Both the position numbers and the translations under genes were made by a program. A stretch of 64,000 bases of DNA from Levilactobacillus mulengensis (lineage in GTDB: Bacteria > Bacillota > Bacilli > Lactobacillales > Lactobacillaceae). The notes below the pieces were generated by a model. It worked only from the letters and a program-made list of their open reading frames with translations, was not told the origin of the DNA and made no database searches. This document shows positions 1-9,420 of this stretch, piece after piece; positions within the stretch are counted from its first letter, which is position 1, and every line of letters starts with the position of its first letter. The DNA is taken from NCBI RefSeq assembly GCF_003946045.1, contig NZ_RHNW01000004.1:1-64000 (forward strand), written 5' to 3'.

Positions 1-101
1 GCATAAAATCTAATTTAAGTTGCTCCAGTTCAAGTATCCCAAGGGCTGAAGCCTATTTGAGTACTTTCAACCTTTAGTTTTTTAAGGATTCTGGGACGGT
101 T

Positions 102-1520
102 GTGGCCCAGGCCGATTCCAGATATGTATACAATATTTATTTGGAATCGGAGAATGACAGTACAAATAGTACCTTTGCTGGTGGTGGTGATACTAATCCT
201 GTGACGTTACCGGACAGTGATGTCAATGGTGTGTCCTATAATGATTTCTTTAAAACGCAATTTAAATATCAGTTCAACTCACCTTACACGATGTATGACG
301 TTATCAATACTTATTTTGATTATTCCAATAGGATTATTGACGAAAGTACGGCAATTGCTAAATTTTCCGACATGTATGCCAACCCTAAAAATGTTCCTGA
401 TGCAGAAGGGATTAATCAGAATATCGAACAACAGCTCGCAAGCTTTCCAAAGTCCTCTGTTGACATGGAGAAGACACGAGCAGAAGCTGGGGAAACTATG
501 GTGCCAGAACCTGCTGCGGATCCTAATTCAGCGGGATATGATTATAAGATACCGGATTTTAAGATCTATATCGTTGATAATGATTATCAAATGACAATTA
601 AATACGTCTTGCCAGATGGTACGGCGGCACATGCCGATGATGTGGTGACTGGCTATGCTGGAAAGACGCCAATCACGATTACCAGTCCATCCGTGGACGA
701 GTACGTTCCTGACCAGAAGGAAGTTAAGATTAATTTCGCCAAGGAAGGAAAATACGTTACGACCGTGCATTACGTTAAACCGGGTAGCCAAACGGGGTCA
801 ACGAATGCGACTGATCAATCTAGTTTAACAGCAAATGATACTGCAACTGTTAAAGTGGGACAATCCATTGATGCGGCTACATTTGATGCAAAGGCAACTG
901 ATCGTTCGGGAAATTCTATGCCGGTTACGGTAGATACTGGTAAAGCCAATCTTCAGAAACCAGGGACTTATTTAGTCGTTCTCAAAGCCGCAAATGGGAA
1001 AACGAAGACTGTTTCGTTAACCGTGATGGCAGATGAGGCGGCTGATGTCGCTGCGCCTAAGCGGTCAGTTATTTATGGGCTAAAGACGTTGTACCTGTAT
1101 CGAACGCCAACGTTTAACAAGAGTCAGCGGGTTGTAAAGTATTCTAAGACGACCAGAACGAATCGGCCAATGTTTGTCGTAACGGGCTACGCTTACTCTA
1201 AATCAGGTTCACTCCGCTACAAAGTTAAAGATGTAAATCATACTAGTAAAACTACTGGTAAGACAGGATACGTGACAGCCCGGAAAGATTTTGTTGGATC
1301 AGCTTATTATCAAAAGTCGGTCAAGCAGATTAAAGTTTTAAACAAAAAGGGTGTCAATTTATACCAGAATGTCAATTTAACTAAGCGGACGAAACATGTG
1401 AAGCAGAGCAAGGTATTGAAAATTGTTGGTTTAGAGCAGCATAATTTAGCGACACGTTTTGTCTTGAGTAATGGTCAATATTTGACTGCTAATAAGAAGA
1501 TTGTGATGGCAATCAAATAA
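102..1520 (+). pseudogene. DUF5776 surface protein with MucBP-like domain, 5' end lost
   Basis: The open frame encodes about 472 residues of a secreted lactobacillar surface protein. The first residues (VAQADS) look like the last residues of a signal peptide with its AxA cleavage site, but the hydrophobic core is missing. The frame is closed by TAG at 75-77, and the other two forward frames upstream are also closed and encode no signal peptide. Visible domains are a MucBP-like repeat (about residues 160-225, with YVLPDGT and VHYVKPG), a bacterial Ig-like domain (about 235-310) and a C-terminal pair of DUF5776 modules (about 322-472, with NRPMFVVTGYA, YKVKDVNH and GYVTA). GTG at 102 with a weak AAGGA upstream is the only candidate start, and the product would stay in the cytoplasm. 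I infer an inactivated or recombined gene. A frameshift with an intact start left of the window cannot be excluded. Confidence 0.6.
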
Positions 1521-1539
1521 GTAGCCAGTTATGCGTTTA

Positions 1540-1571
1540 AAGTGGTGGTCTCTGTGGCCATCATTTTTTTG
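1540..1571 (+). terminator. Intrinsic terminator after the first DUF5776 gene
   Basis: A TGGTGG/CCATCA stem is followed by a run of seven T, 20 bases past the stop. Confidence 0.6.
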
Positions 1572-1896
1572 TCGAATTTTTTAAGCCTTTAAGATTTGTC
1601 CTCTCATAAATTTGTGTCAAAGCTAGCGTAAAGTTTATTAGTTTAATTACCTTTTTAGCTAATTTAGCGTAATCAGCTATTTGGAACAGGCTATTGCTGG
1701 AATGCTGATAGCCCTATACGATTGTAGGCCTGTTAGGGGTTACGGCCCCTTGTCCATAGTCAACCATGTGGCTATTTTTGCGAACAATAAGCATCTTTGA
1801 TAGTTATTGAGAACATAGTATAAACGCTTTAAACACAGCGTTTTGGTTGATTTTATCATCTGATTAATATTTTTTAAAATATAAGCACAAAAATTG
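1572..1896. other. Intergenic region upstream of csc copy 1, no gene seen
   Basis: No supported ORF lies here. A short GGGG/CCCC hairpin lies near 1734-1752. The motif CCTATACGATTG recurs in the matching position upstream of csc copy 2 near 6570, which suggests that the duplicated unit included upstream DNA. Confidence 0.4.
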
Positions 1897-1925
1897 TTTA
1901 CAACGAAATCAATTGGCCTTATAAT
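1897..1925 (+). promoter_or_regulatory. Promoter of csc cluster copy 1
   Basis: TTTACA (1897-1902) and TATAAT (1920-1925) are separated by 17 bases. The same boxes with the same spacing precede copy 2 at 6747-6775. The leader to the WxL gene is about 165 bases and is largely conserved between copies, including TAATAGCTTTGTTACATAG directly after the -10. Confidence 0.8.
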
Positions 1926-2095
1926 AGCTTTGTTACATAGTTAGTGAATCGTAACACCTTTTCAGGGGCGTTGCGTTTATCCAACTGGTCGCAATGGTTG
2001 AGGTGCTTAGGCTTTTACCGAAATCAGCGAGGCCCATAAGCTTGTTGCATTGTTTTGGGAATTTATTAAAAGATAAATTAAGGGGTGCTTTATTT

Positions 2096-2884
2096 ATGAA
2101 GAAGACATTAAGTACAATCGTATTAGCCAGTGCATTATTGTTGGGGACTGTCGCACCAGTTGCTGCTCATGCCGATGCCGTCACTGGGACTTCAGGTACG
2201 ACCGACACGCATGCTACGTTCACGGCACCAACTAACAAGACCAACCCAGTTGATCCAAACAAGCCAGATACGGATGCTGGCGGTTCAGCCACCGATAATA
2301 ATGGTGCCACGAACAACGATGGTCCATTAAGCTTCTTATACGTAACCAAGAACATGGCTTTCCAGTCTGTTCAAGCTGTTACTTCTGCAACGCAACCTGA
2401 CATTGCTGTTGACAAGATCAGTACGGATACTTTCAGCAGCGCTACCGATGCGCAAGCCAACCCTAACTTTGTCACTGAAATCTCTGACACGCGTGCGACT
2501 AACGCCGGTTGGTCTGTCAGCGTCTCTAGCTCACCAATGACGGATAAAGATACGAACGTTTCTTTGAAGGGTGCCACGGTTGACTTCAACGGTGCTGGTG
2601 CTACGACCATCAAGAACTCTGGTGACGCCGCAGATGCTAGTGGTAACTCAGCTGGAATCTCAGCCAACACGGTTAGTGTGCCAACCACGACAGCTACCGC
2701 ACAAACTATTTACAATGCTGAAAAAGGCTCCGGTGCTGGGTCAACGTCATTCCAACTCGATCCAACGAACATTAAATTAGCCAATGTCGGTGGGAACACC
2801 GCTGCCGGGACTTACGATGGGACCTTAACTTGGGCCTTATCTGATACCCCAGTGGACGCGCCAGCTACGACGCCTGCTAACTAA
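2096..2884 (+). CDS. cscB: WxL domain surface protein (CscB-like), copy 1
   Basis: A secreted 262-residue protein with a C-terminal WxL domain, the module known to attach non-covalently to peptidoglycan in low-GC Gram-positives. The start is ATG 2096, eight bases after AAGGGG, because the signal peptide MKKTLSTIVLASALLLG...AHA begins there. The open frame extends upstream to 1994 but that part looks untranslated. The mature N-terminus is rich in Asp, Asn, Thr and Pro. The two WxL signature segments are visible as NAGWSVSVSSS and LTWALSDTP. It is followed by a terminator and then by the DUF916, LPQTSE and large WxL genes, the usual content of a csc cluster. The signal peptide is nearly identical to that of the copy-2 gene at 6956. 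Confidence 0.88.
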   Translation: MKKTLSTIVLASALLLGTVAPVAAHADAVTGTSGTTDTHATFTAPTNKTNPVDPNKPDTDAGGSATDNNGATNNDGPLSFLYVTKNMAFQSVQAVTSATQPDIAVDKISTDTFSSATDAQANPNFVTEISDTRATNAGWSVSVSSSPMTDKDTNVSLKGATVDFNGAGATTIKNSGDAADASGNSAGISANTVSVPTTTATAQTIYNAEKGSGAGSTSFQLDPTNIKLANVGGNTAAGTYDGTLTWALSDTPVDAPATTPAN

Positions 2885-2904
2885 AAAAATGTGTGATTTA
2901 CGAG

Positions 2905-2943
2905 AAAAGGTGTCCATTGGATAAAATGAACACCTTTTTTATT
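2905..2943 (+). terminator. Terminator between the WxL and DUF916 genes, copy 1
   Basis: AAAGGTGTCCAT pairs with ATGAACACCTTT around a short loop, followed by T-rich sequence. The equivalent hairpin is kept in copy 2 (7764-7799), so the first gene of each cluster is probably expressed more than the three behind it. Confidence 0.75.
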
Positions 2944-3008
2944 TACATATGGGGTATTATGAAATTGATGAGTTAAGTATTTAACTAGGGTAAATCAGGG
3001 GTGAAAGT

Positions 3009-4067
3009 ATGACAAAGTTCAAGAAGTTTCAACTAATTTTTCTCGCAATTTTTGGTGTATTCATGGGTGGCTTAGCAACGGTTAAGGCTAACGCTGCGGC
3101 GCAAAACGATATTGGCTATAGTGTGGCGGCTCAGTTGCCGAAGAACCAGATTGACAAGCGCAACTCATTTTTTGAATTGAAAATGAAGTCAGGGCAAACG
3201 CAAACGCTGCATACCAAAATTTTTAACGTGACGAATCAAGAGATCAAGGTGAAGTCCGCGATTCATACGGCTTGGACCAACTCGGGTGGGGCGATTGATT
3301 ATGTCAACCCAACTAAGACCTAAGATTCTTCATTGAAGTACAAGATGAGTGAGTTGACGAAGGTGCAAGGCCAGAAGACCGTCACGATTCCAGCTCATGG
3401 GTCTAAAGTGGTGACTGCTAAGGTCGCGTTGCCGCAAATGTCTGGGTTTAATGGCTTGGTTCTGGGTGCGTGGTACTTTGAACGGACCGACACCAAGGTG
3501 ACGGGTAACGTCAAAGGGGCCAATAACGTTCGGAACAAGTACGCTTACGTGGTCGGCATGGAATACGTCCTGGGCAAGGTTCCCAGTGGCAATCTGACCT
3601 TAGGCAAGGTGGGCGCTGGGCTCAGCAACTATCACCGCGGTGTGATTGCGAACCTGCGGAACCCAACGGCAACGATTGTGCCTAACTTGAAGATGAACAC
3701 CACCATTACCAATCGGGATGGTGGCAAAGTTGTGAAGCAACTGAAACAAACGAATGTTCAAATGGCACCGAACACGACATTTGGCTACCCCATGCTTTAT
3801 GGCAAGACACCTTTAAAGGCGGGATACTATCATCTGCACATGGTTGTGAAGAATACGGATCGAACCTGGGTATTTGACCGCGACTTCACGATTACCAAGG
3901 CCCAAGCCAACAAGTACAACCGCAGTTCCGTGGACAATCCCGGGATGAATATGTGGCTGCTGATTGGGATCGGTGCGTTAGTCATGCTGCTATTGATCCT
4001 CTTAATCTTGTTGATCATCTATCTGATTCGCCGCCGTCGTCGGGATGAAGAAGACACTGAGAAATAA
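3009..4067 (+). pseudogene. cscA: DUF916/DUF3324 WxL-interacting membrane protein (CscA-like), in-frame TAA
   Basis: This gene is homologous over its full length to the intact 351-residue protein at 7867-8922 but is interrupted by TAA at 3321-3323, with the same frame continuing from 3324 to 4067. In the paralogue the aligned codons read Lys-Ser-Tyr-Asp-Pro-Ser-Leu, and here they read Lys-Thr-stop-Asp-Ser-Ser-Leu. A Tyr codon has therefore become ochre, with no frameshift. Upstream are a signal peptide and the start of DUF916 (104 residues). Downstream are the rest of DUF916, DUF3324, a transmembrane helix and a cytoplasmic RRRRR tail. The 244 downstream residues are well preserved, so the mutation looks recent. 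Possible outcomes are inactivation compensated by copy 2, readthrough, or a sequencing error. Confidence 0.85.
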
Positions 4068-4098
4068 GCACGTTCGGCCCGAGAGGAGGGCGTGGGTG

Positions 4099-4560
4099 AT
4101 GAAAAAAATAATCATGAGCGTCATCTTGGCTGTCACACTGGTTGTGGGGGTTGGCGTTGGCACGCCCGCACTCGCCACGACGGTTGGCGGAACCGGTGGG
4201 ACGACCCAGATGGGGGTTCATATCATTGGGAACCCCCAGCAACAGCGGTTAGCTGACCTGGTGGATCAAATTCCCAGTGGGCAAACACCCACAACGGGCG
4301 CTGATGGCGATCGGCTAACCGGTTCTCAGTCAACCGCATCAAAGAAAACTGGATCCAAGACGGGGAACAAGCAGACTGTCCCAGGGGCCGTCGTCACGGC
4401 GGTTAAATCTGGCTCAGCTGACTTGGTCGCGGGTCGGTTGCCACAAACGAGCGAGTCACAACTATTTTTGGTGAGCTTGTTTGGCATGCTGCTATTAATG
4501 GTCGCCATGTTAGCCATGCTGGTTTACCAGCAAGCACGTCGGCTTAGGGAGAGGAATTAA
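4099..4560 (+). CDS. cscD: Small LPQTSE wall-anchored protein (CscD-like), copy 1
   Basis: A 153-residue secreted protein. The start is ATG 4099, nine bases after AGGAGG at 4084-4089, because a signal peptide (MKKIIMSVILAVTLVVG...ALA) begins there. The longer frame from 4045 would add a charged stretch in front. The mature part is short and low in complexity (Gly/Thr/Lys-rich). A sorting signal follows: LPQTSES, a hydrophobic helix and the basic tail RRLRERN. LPQTxE is the sortase A motif variant known from Lactiplantibacillus plantarum. It sits between the DUF916 gene and the large WxL gene, eight bases from the latter, and is probably translated from one mRNA with them. It has exactly the same length as the copy-2 protein at 8953. 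Confidence 0.82.
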   Translation: MKKIIMSVILAVTLVVGVGVGTPALATTVGGTGGTTQMGVHIIGNPQQQRLADLVDQIPSGQTPTTGADGDRLTGSQSTASKKTGSKTGNKQTVPGAVVTAVKSGSADLVAGRLPQTSESQLFLVSLFGMLLLMVAMLAMLVYQQARRLRERN

Positions 4561-4568
4561 GTTTCAGG

Positions 4569-6236
4569 ATGAAGGTTAAGAAGGTTTTAGAACAGCTGGT
4601 TTTGCTGCTCGCGTTTATGGGGCTTGCGACTGGCATGCAAGTGGCACGGGCAGATACTTTGACCCCAATAACCACAGACTCAGGCGTTTACGGCAGAAAT
4701 ACCGACTTTGTTTTGGCTAAAGGTGATAGTGTTCCCTTTGGGACGTCGTCTTACCCTAATATAGGTGATGTGTCTGCGGATGGTGTGGTTAATGGCCGAA
4801 TCACAAACAAGACAACCCAGTTTAAGATTATGTATGATGGGACGGCAACCACAACTAAAGGGAAGTATGGGACGTTCTATACCGACGTGATTGCCATGGT
4901 AGACGGCAAGCCGAAGTCGTTAGCAACTTCAACACCGACGCCCTGGACGATTACCAATTCTGGTCAGACGGCCACACCGCCAACGACAGGATTTATTTTC
5001 ACGAATACGGTTGCGACAACGATCAACGTCGATTTGTCACAGTTAGGGACGAAGATCCCTCTACCGATCTACATTGGCTTTTCGTACGTAGCACCCTCAA
5101 GCACGGAGTGGGTTCACTATGGGGACATGGCGCTGACCGCTGCCAGTGACGCTGTTTCTAAAATGGCGGATGTCACCATTAATAAAGGTGCCGACCTGCC
5201 TTCGGCTAGTACAACGATTACGGGTACCGGTGAGTCTGGTACAACGGTCACGCTGTCTGGGGAGTCTATTCCGGATAATAAATATACGACGACGGTTGAT
5301 GCCAACGGCAATTACAGTATCAGCCTCGGAGCAGCAACACTTAAGAGCTTAGGAAATATGTCAAGTGTGAAGGTGACCGAGAGTAATCAATTTGGTGATG
5401 CCAAATCAGCAACGGCCAACGTCAGTGACTCACTGCCACTGACGATTTCGCCAGCAACGTCGACTGTGAGCGTCACACCGGATGAGTGGACTGATCATAT
5501 TACGGGCAAGTCATCGGCGGACATTGCTGATTGGCTGGCTGAGCAAGCTGGGTTGACCGTCACCAAACAAGGTGACCCAACGGCATTAACGAAGACGAAG
5601 GACGGTCTGGTTTTTAATACCAGTACAACAGCGGACACACTGAGCTCAGTGATGGCTGGTGGTAACACGAGTGTGGCTATTAACGCCAAGGACTCAGCCG
5701 GTGATACGAGTACGAGTGATGCGACGACTAACGTGTTGCGGAGTGCTGGTCAGCTCCAGTTTGGGACGTATACGTCACTGGAATTTGGTAGTAAGAGTCG
5801 GCCGTTGCCAATTCCAAATCAATCGACCTTGATTGCGCCTAATGGCAGTTTGAACACGGATGGTTCGGATGCGGGCGCCTACAGTGTTCACATTTCTGAT
5901 ACGCGGGCGAAAGGTTCGCCTTGGTACTTGGCAGTGCAAGCAACGCCACTGACAGATGGTAGTGACCATACCTTGAGCTTGGTTTACGCAGACGGTGAGG
6001 GGCATAACCAGACCTTGGATGATAGTTTAGTCAAGATAATGTCTGGAACGCGGTCGAGTGATGATACCAATGTCGCTAGTGATTGGGAGCATTCTGGTCA
6101 ACAGTACCCAGGAAATGCTTCGGACGCGCCGGCAGGCATATACTTGCAGGCGCAGCCCAATATTTACGCGGGTGGTGGCCAGACAGCGAATTACTCTGGC
6201 AACATGACGTGGTGGTTGAACAACACGCCTTATTAG
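4569..6236 (+). CDS. cscC: Large WxL domain surface protein (CscC-like), copy 1
   Basis: A 555-residue secreted protein with signal peptide MKVKKVLEQLVLLLAFMG...ARA. After an N-terminal domain of unknown fold comes a bacterial Ig-like segment (about 195-285, with the pattern ITGTGESGTTVTL ... DANGNYSISL), then a second Ig-like or linker part. The C-terminal WxL domain shows SPWYLAVQATPL and MTWWLNNTPY. It is the last gene of copy 1 and is followed by a terminator. The product probably sits on peptidoglycan in complex with the DUF916 partner. The N-terminal domain differs clearly from the copy-2 paralogue while the Ig-like and WxL parts align, which suggests different ligands. No ligand can be inferred. 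Confidence 0.85.
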   Translation: MKVKKVLEQLVLLLAFMGLATGMQVARADTLTPITTDSGVYGRNTDFVLAKGDSVPFGTSSYPNIGDVSADGVVNGRITNKTTQFKIMYDGTATTTKGKYGTFYTDVIAMVDGKPKSLATSTPTPWTITNSGQTATPPTTGFIFTNTVATTINVDLSQLGTKIPLPIYIGFSYVAPSSTEWVHYGDMALTAASDAVSKMADVTINKGADLPSASTTITGTGESGTTVTLSGESIPDNKYTTTVDANGNYSISLGAATLKSLGNMSSVKVTESNQFGDAKSATANVSDSLPLTISPATSTVSVTPDEWTDHITGKSSADIADWLAEQAGLTVTKQGDPTALTKTKDGLVFNTSTTADTLSSVMAGGNTSVAINAKDSAGDTSTSDATTNVLRSAGQLQFGTYTSLEFGSKSRPLPIPNQSTLIAPNGSLNTDGSDAGAYSVHISDTRAKGSPWYLAVQATPLTDGSDHTLSLVYADGEGHNQTLDDSLVKIMSGTRSSDDTNVASDWEHSGQQYPGNASDAPAGIYLQAQPNIYAGGGQTANYSGNMTWWLNNTPY

Positions 6237-6256
6237 AGGGTTAATTAAATTTGATA

Positions 6257-6304
6257 AACGTCTCAACAAGGATTTATGGCTGACTTGTTGGGATGTTTTT
6301 TTGT
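6257..6304 (+). terminator. Terminator at the end of csc copy 1
   Basis: AACGTCTCAACAAG pairs with CTTGTTGGGATGTT, followed by a T run. Confidence 0.75.
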
Positions 6305-6746
6305 TAAGTTTACTATTGAACTGGGGGCTAGAACTGGCGGAAATCAGGTCGAGTCGATTTTGGTTGGAAAGCACACACGAGAATTGGACAGACTGTTAAG
6401 TGCAATCGTGGGCAGCCATCCCAGCTCGGATGACAAACAATAATTTCTGCTTGAAGCAGGATAATATCACCATAACGTCAATAGTCGTCGCCACATCCAC
6501 TGATTAGCCAGTGTGGCCGCGAACGGTTAGCATACGAGTTCGGCTCCTAAAAGCCAATGGCCCTATACGATTGATGACCTAACGGAATTTAGAAAGCGCT
6601 ATCCAGAATCGTTTAGATGGCTAGTTCGTATGAACGATAAACAGCTGCAATAGTCCCGTTAAATGGGCTATAAATGCCCGAAGAACGGTAGTTTACTTAA
6701 CTTTTATCAATTGATTAATATTTTTTAGATTTATGTCAGAAAATGG
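6305..6746. other. Intergenic region between csc copies, no gene seen
   Basis: No supported ORF lies here. It contains the recurrent CCTATACGATTG motif near 6570 and the AT-rich TGATTAATATTTTTTA box just upstream of the promoter, which also precedes copy 1 near 1861. Confidence 0.4.
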
Positions 6747-6775
6747 TTTACAACTGAACTATTTGGACTTATAAT
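6747..6775 (+). promoter_or_regulatory. Promoter of csc cluster copy 2
   Basis: TTTACA (6747-6752), a 17-base spacer and TATAAT (6770-6775), with the same layout and downstream sequence as copy 1. Confidence 0.8.
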
Positions 6776-6955
6776 AGCTTTGTTACATAGTTAGTGAAGC
6801 GTAACATCCTTCTAGGGGGAGTTGCTTTTCCACAACTGGTCTTAATGATTGAGGTGCTCATCTTCTTGCCAAAAGTCATGACGACCCATAAGATGTGTTG
6901 TCTGTCACAGTGTTTTGGGAATCCATAAAAGATAAATCTAAGGGGTGCTTTATTT

Positions 6956-7747
6956 ATGAAGAAGACATTAAGTACAATCGTATTAGCCAGTGCATTGTTG
7001 TTGGGGACAGTTGCACCAGTTGCTGCCAATGCGGACACAACTGCTCCAGATTCGACTGGGAATACTGCTACGCACGTTAAGATTGATGCGCCAGCTAACA
7101 TGACTAAGCCAGTTGATCCATCGAATCCAGAAAATCAATCTAACACGGATCCAGCTGATCCATCAGATCCTAATAATTCAAATAATAACGGTGCTTCTGT
7201 TAGTGGTCCGTTGACCTTCCTGTACGTCACGAAGGATATGACTTTTGACGAAACAACTTCATCAATTAGTGAAGCTCAAACCATTCCAGTTAAGAGCATT
7301 ACGGAAAGTACCTTTACCAAGGGTGGCGCACTCAACGATAACTTCGTCACTGAAGTTGGTGACTCTCGTGGGACGAACGCCGGCTGGTCAGTTCAAGTTA
7401 AGAGTTCTCAAATGACCAATGAAAATAGTGCCGTCTTAAAGGGTGCCACGGTTGACTTTGGTACTGGCGCTGCCGGAACTGAAAACACTGACACAATTGT
7501 TACCAACTCCGCCAAGGATACTGGCATTACTGCTAACAACGTTAGTCTGTCTACCGATGGTACTTCAAACCCAACTACCATCTACACCGCAGCTGCTGAC
7601 CATGGTGCCGGTGCCACCGCTTTCCAATTAGCGACTGACAAGATTTCCCTGGGCAACGTGGCGCCTAACGCCAAGTCCGGGACTTACAACGGGAACTTAA
7701 CTTGGAGTTTAACCAACACCCCAACTTCTTCAGATCCAATTAAATAA
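6956..7747 (+). CDS. cscB: WxL domain surface protein (CscB-like), copy 2
   Basis: A 263-residue secreted WxL protein, paralogue of the product at 2096. The signal peptide is identical over its first 20 residues and the ribosome-binding region (AAGGGGTGCTTTATTT) is identical too. The mature N-terminus is an Asn/Asp/Pro/Ser-rich linker (about 28-82). The WxL motifs are NAGWSVQVKSS and LTWSLTNTP. The coding sequence is followed by a hairpin terminator and then by an intact DUF916 gene. The first third of the two mature proteins differs more than the WxL domains, as expected for paralogues that diverge in the exposed part. Confidence 0.88.
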   Translation: MKKTLSTIVLASALLLGTVAPVAANADTTAPDSTGNTATHVKIDAPANMTKPVDPSNPENQSNTDPADPSDPNNSNNNGASVSGPLTFLYVTKDMTFDETTSSISEAQTIPVKSITESTFTKGGALNDNFVTEVGDSRGTNAGWSVQVKSSQMTNENSAVLKGATVDFGTGAAGTENTDTIVTNSAKDTGITANNVSLSTDGTSNPTTIYTAAADHGAGATAFQLATDKISLGNVAPNAKSGTYNGNLTWSLTNTPTSSDPIK

Positions 7748-7763
7748 TTGTTTGGTTGCGAGT

Positions 7764-7799
7764 GAAGGTGTCCATTGTTTAGAGATGAGCACCTTTTTC
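7764..7799 (+). terminator. Terminator between the WxL and DUF916 genes, copy 2
   Basis: GAAGGTGTCCAT and ATGAGCACCTTT form the stem, followed by T-rich sequence. It is the counterpart of 2905-2943. Confidence 0.7.
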
Positions 7800-7866
7800 G
7801 CCTACATATGTAGTATCATGAGATTGATACGACAAAGTCTAACTAGGGTAAGGCAGAGGTGTAAGG

Positions 7867-8922
7867 ATGTCAGGATTTAAGAAGCTTCAACTCATGGTAC
7901 TCGCGATTTTTAGTGTGGTGCTGGGGTTATCGGTCCCAGTGATTTCAAAGGCCGCTGTGGCCAATGATATTGGCTATAGCGTGGAAGCCAAGATTCCACA
8001 GAATCAAATTGATAAGAACAAGTCCTTCTTTGATCTGGCCATGAAGCCAGGCCAAACGGAGACGCTGCAAACCAGAATTTACAACGTGACGACTCAAAAT
8101 ATTCGCGTTAAGTCCCAGGTGAATACCGCCTGGACGGGGTCATCTGGTGCGATCAACTATATGAGCGCCGCCAAGAGTTATGACCCATCGTTACGTTACA
8201 AGATGAGCGATATTAGTCGGTTACAGGGCAAACAGGTTGTGACGGTTCCTGCTAAAGGGTCCAAGGTTGTGACGGTCAAGGTCAAGATGCCCAAGAGCAA
8301 TTTTAACGGGGCTATTCTCGGTGGCTGGTACTTTAAACGGGTCGATCGTAAGGTGACCGGTAGCGTTAAAGGGGCCAACAACATCACCAACAAGTATGCG
8401 TACGTGGTGGGGATGGCCTACACGGTGGGTAAGCTCCCGAACCCTGATTTGAAATTGGGCAAGGTTGGCGCTGGTATCAGTAATTACCACCGTGGCGTTA
8501 TCGCTAATCTGCGGAACCCAACGGCCATCATCGTGCCTAACCTGAAAATGACCACCACGATTACTAACCGTGATGGTGGTAAGACGGTGGGTCACTTCAC
8601 CAAGGAAAATGTTCAGATGGCCCCTAACACTGGCTTTAGCTATCCCATGCTTTATGGGAAGACTAAGTTGGCGGTTGGAAACTATCACTTGCACATGGTG
8701 GTGAAGAACACGGATCGGACCTGGGTGTTTGACCGTAACTTCACGATTACCCGCGCGCAAGCTAGTAAATATAACAAGGACTCGGTCGATGACCCGGGTG
8801 TGAACATCTGGCTCTTGATTGGCTTGGGTGCCTTGGCCATGTTAATTTTAATTTTACTGATTCTATTGATTATGTACCTGATTCGTCGCCGTCGTCGGGA
8901 TGATGAGGATAACAAGGAATAG
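7867..8922 (+). CDS. cscA: DUF916/DUF3324 WxL-interacting membrane protein (CscA-like), intact copy
   Basis: A 351-residue membrane-anchored protein. A signal peptide (1-30) is followed by DUF916 (about 35-155) and DUF3324 (about 165-310). A C-terminal transmembrane helix (about 316-341) is followed by a cytoplasmic RRRRRDDEDNKE tail. Known members of this family bind WxL proteins and peptidoglycan, so it probably docks the two WxL products of the cluster at the cell surface. Strongly conserved stretches shared with the broken copy 1 include ISNYHRGVIANLRNPTA and MVVKNTDRTWVFDR. If the copy-1 gene is dead, this protein may serve both clusters. The SD is AGAGGTGTAAGG just before ATG 7867. Confidence 0.88.
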   Translation: MSGFKKLQLMVLAIFSVVLGLSVPVISKAAVANDIGYSVEAKIPQNQIDKNKSFFDLAMKPGQTETLQTRIYNVTTQNIRVKSQVNTAWTGSSGAINYMSAAKSYDPSLRYKMSDISRLQGKQVVTVPAKGSKVVTVKVKMPKSNFNGAILGGWYFKRVDRKVTGSVKGANNITNKYAYVVGMAYTVGKLPNPDLKLGKVGAGISNYHRGVIANLRNPTAIIVPNLKMTTTITNRDGGKTVGHFTKENVQMAPNTGFSYPMLYGKTKLAVGNYHLHMVVKNTDRTWVFDRNFTITRAQASKYNKDSVDDPGVNIWLLIGLGALAMLILILLILLIMYLIRRRRRDDEDNKE

Positions 8923-8952
8923 GCTGCTGTGTACGAAAGGAGGGCGCTGGTC

Positions 8953-9414
8953 ATGAAAAGAATATTCATGCGACTGGTTCTCGTTTTGACAGTTTTAATT
9001 GGCCTTGGCGCGGGAACGCCAGCGCTCGCCACCACAGTTGGTGGTACGGGCGGCGATACCGGAACGGCTGTCACAATTCATGCTAATCCGAATGCGGCCA
9101 AGCTGGACGGCTCAGGAATGGGCGCCGGTGCCGATGAAGGTTCTGACACCATTTCGAATGGCCAAAAACCTTCTCTTAAGAATAAGACACAAGATGATCA
9201 GGTAGCCCCAGCGGCCAGTAAAAAGGCCTCGCCGGCCGCGGCGGTGGCTACGGTCGTGAAGGCTGGCTCAGCTGATTTGATTGCCGGTCGGTTACCGCAG
9301 ACCAGTGAATCGCGGATGTTTTTAACCAGTATTTTCGGGTTGTTATTGTTAATCGTCCTAATCTTGTCGGTCACAGTTTATCGGCAAGCACGCCTATTAC
9401 GGGAGAGGGAGTGA
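8953..9414 (+). CDS. cscD: Small LPQTSE wall-anchored protein (CscD-like), copy 2
   Basis: A 153-residue secreted protein. ATG 8953 is chosen because it follows AAAGGAGG (8936-8943) and starts the signal peptide MKRIFMRLVLVLTVLIG...ALA. The mature part begins TTVGGTGG as in copy 1, then becomes an Ala/Lys/Ser-rich linker. The sorting signal is LPQTSESR with a hydrophobic helix and the tail RQARLLRERE. It ends six bases before the large WxL gene. The role in csc clusters is unproven. It may be the covalently anchored partner of the WxL complex. Confidence 0.82.
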   Translation: MKRIFMRLVLVLTVLIGLGAGTPALATTVGGTGGDTGTAVTIHANPNAAKLDGSGMGAGADEGSDTISNGQKPSLKNKTQDDQVAPAASKKASPAAAVATVVKAGSADLIAGRLPQTSESRMFLTSIFGLLLLIVLILSVTVYRQARLLRERE

Positions 9415-9420
9415 GCTAAG

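Noticed and set aside
3321-3323. Programmed readthrough or recoding at the in-frame TAA
   Set aside because: The paralogue has an ordinary Tyr codon there and no stimulatory structure is evident. Simple mutation is the better explanation.
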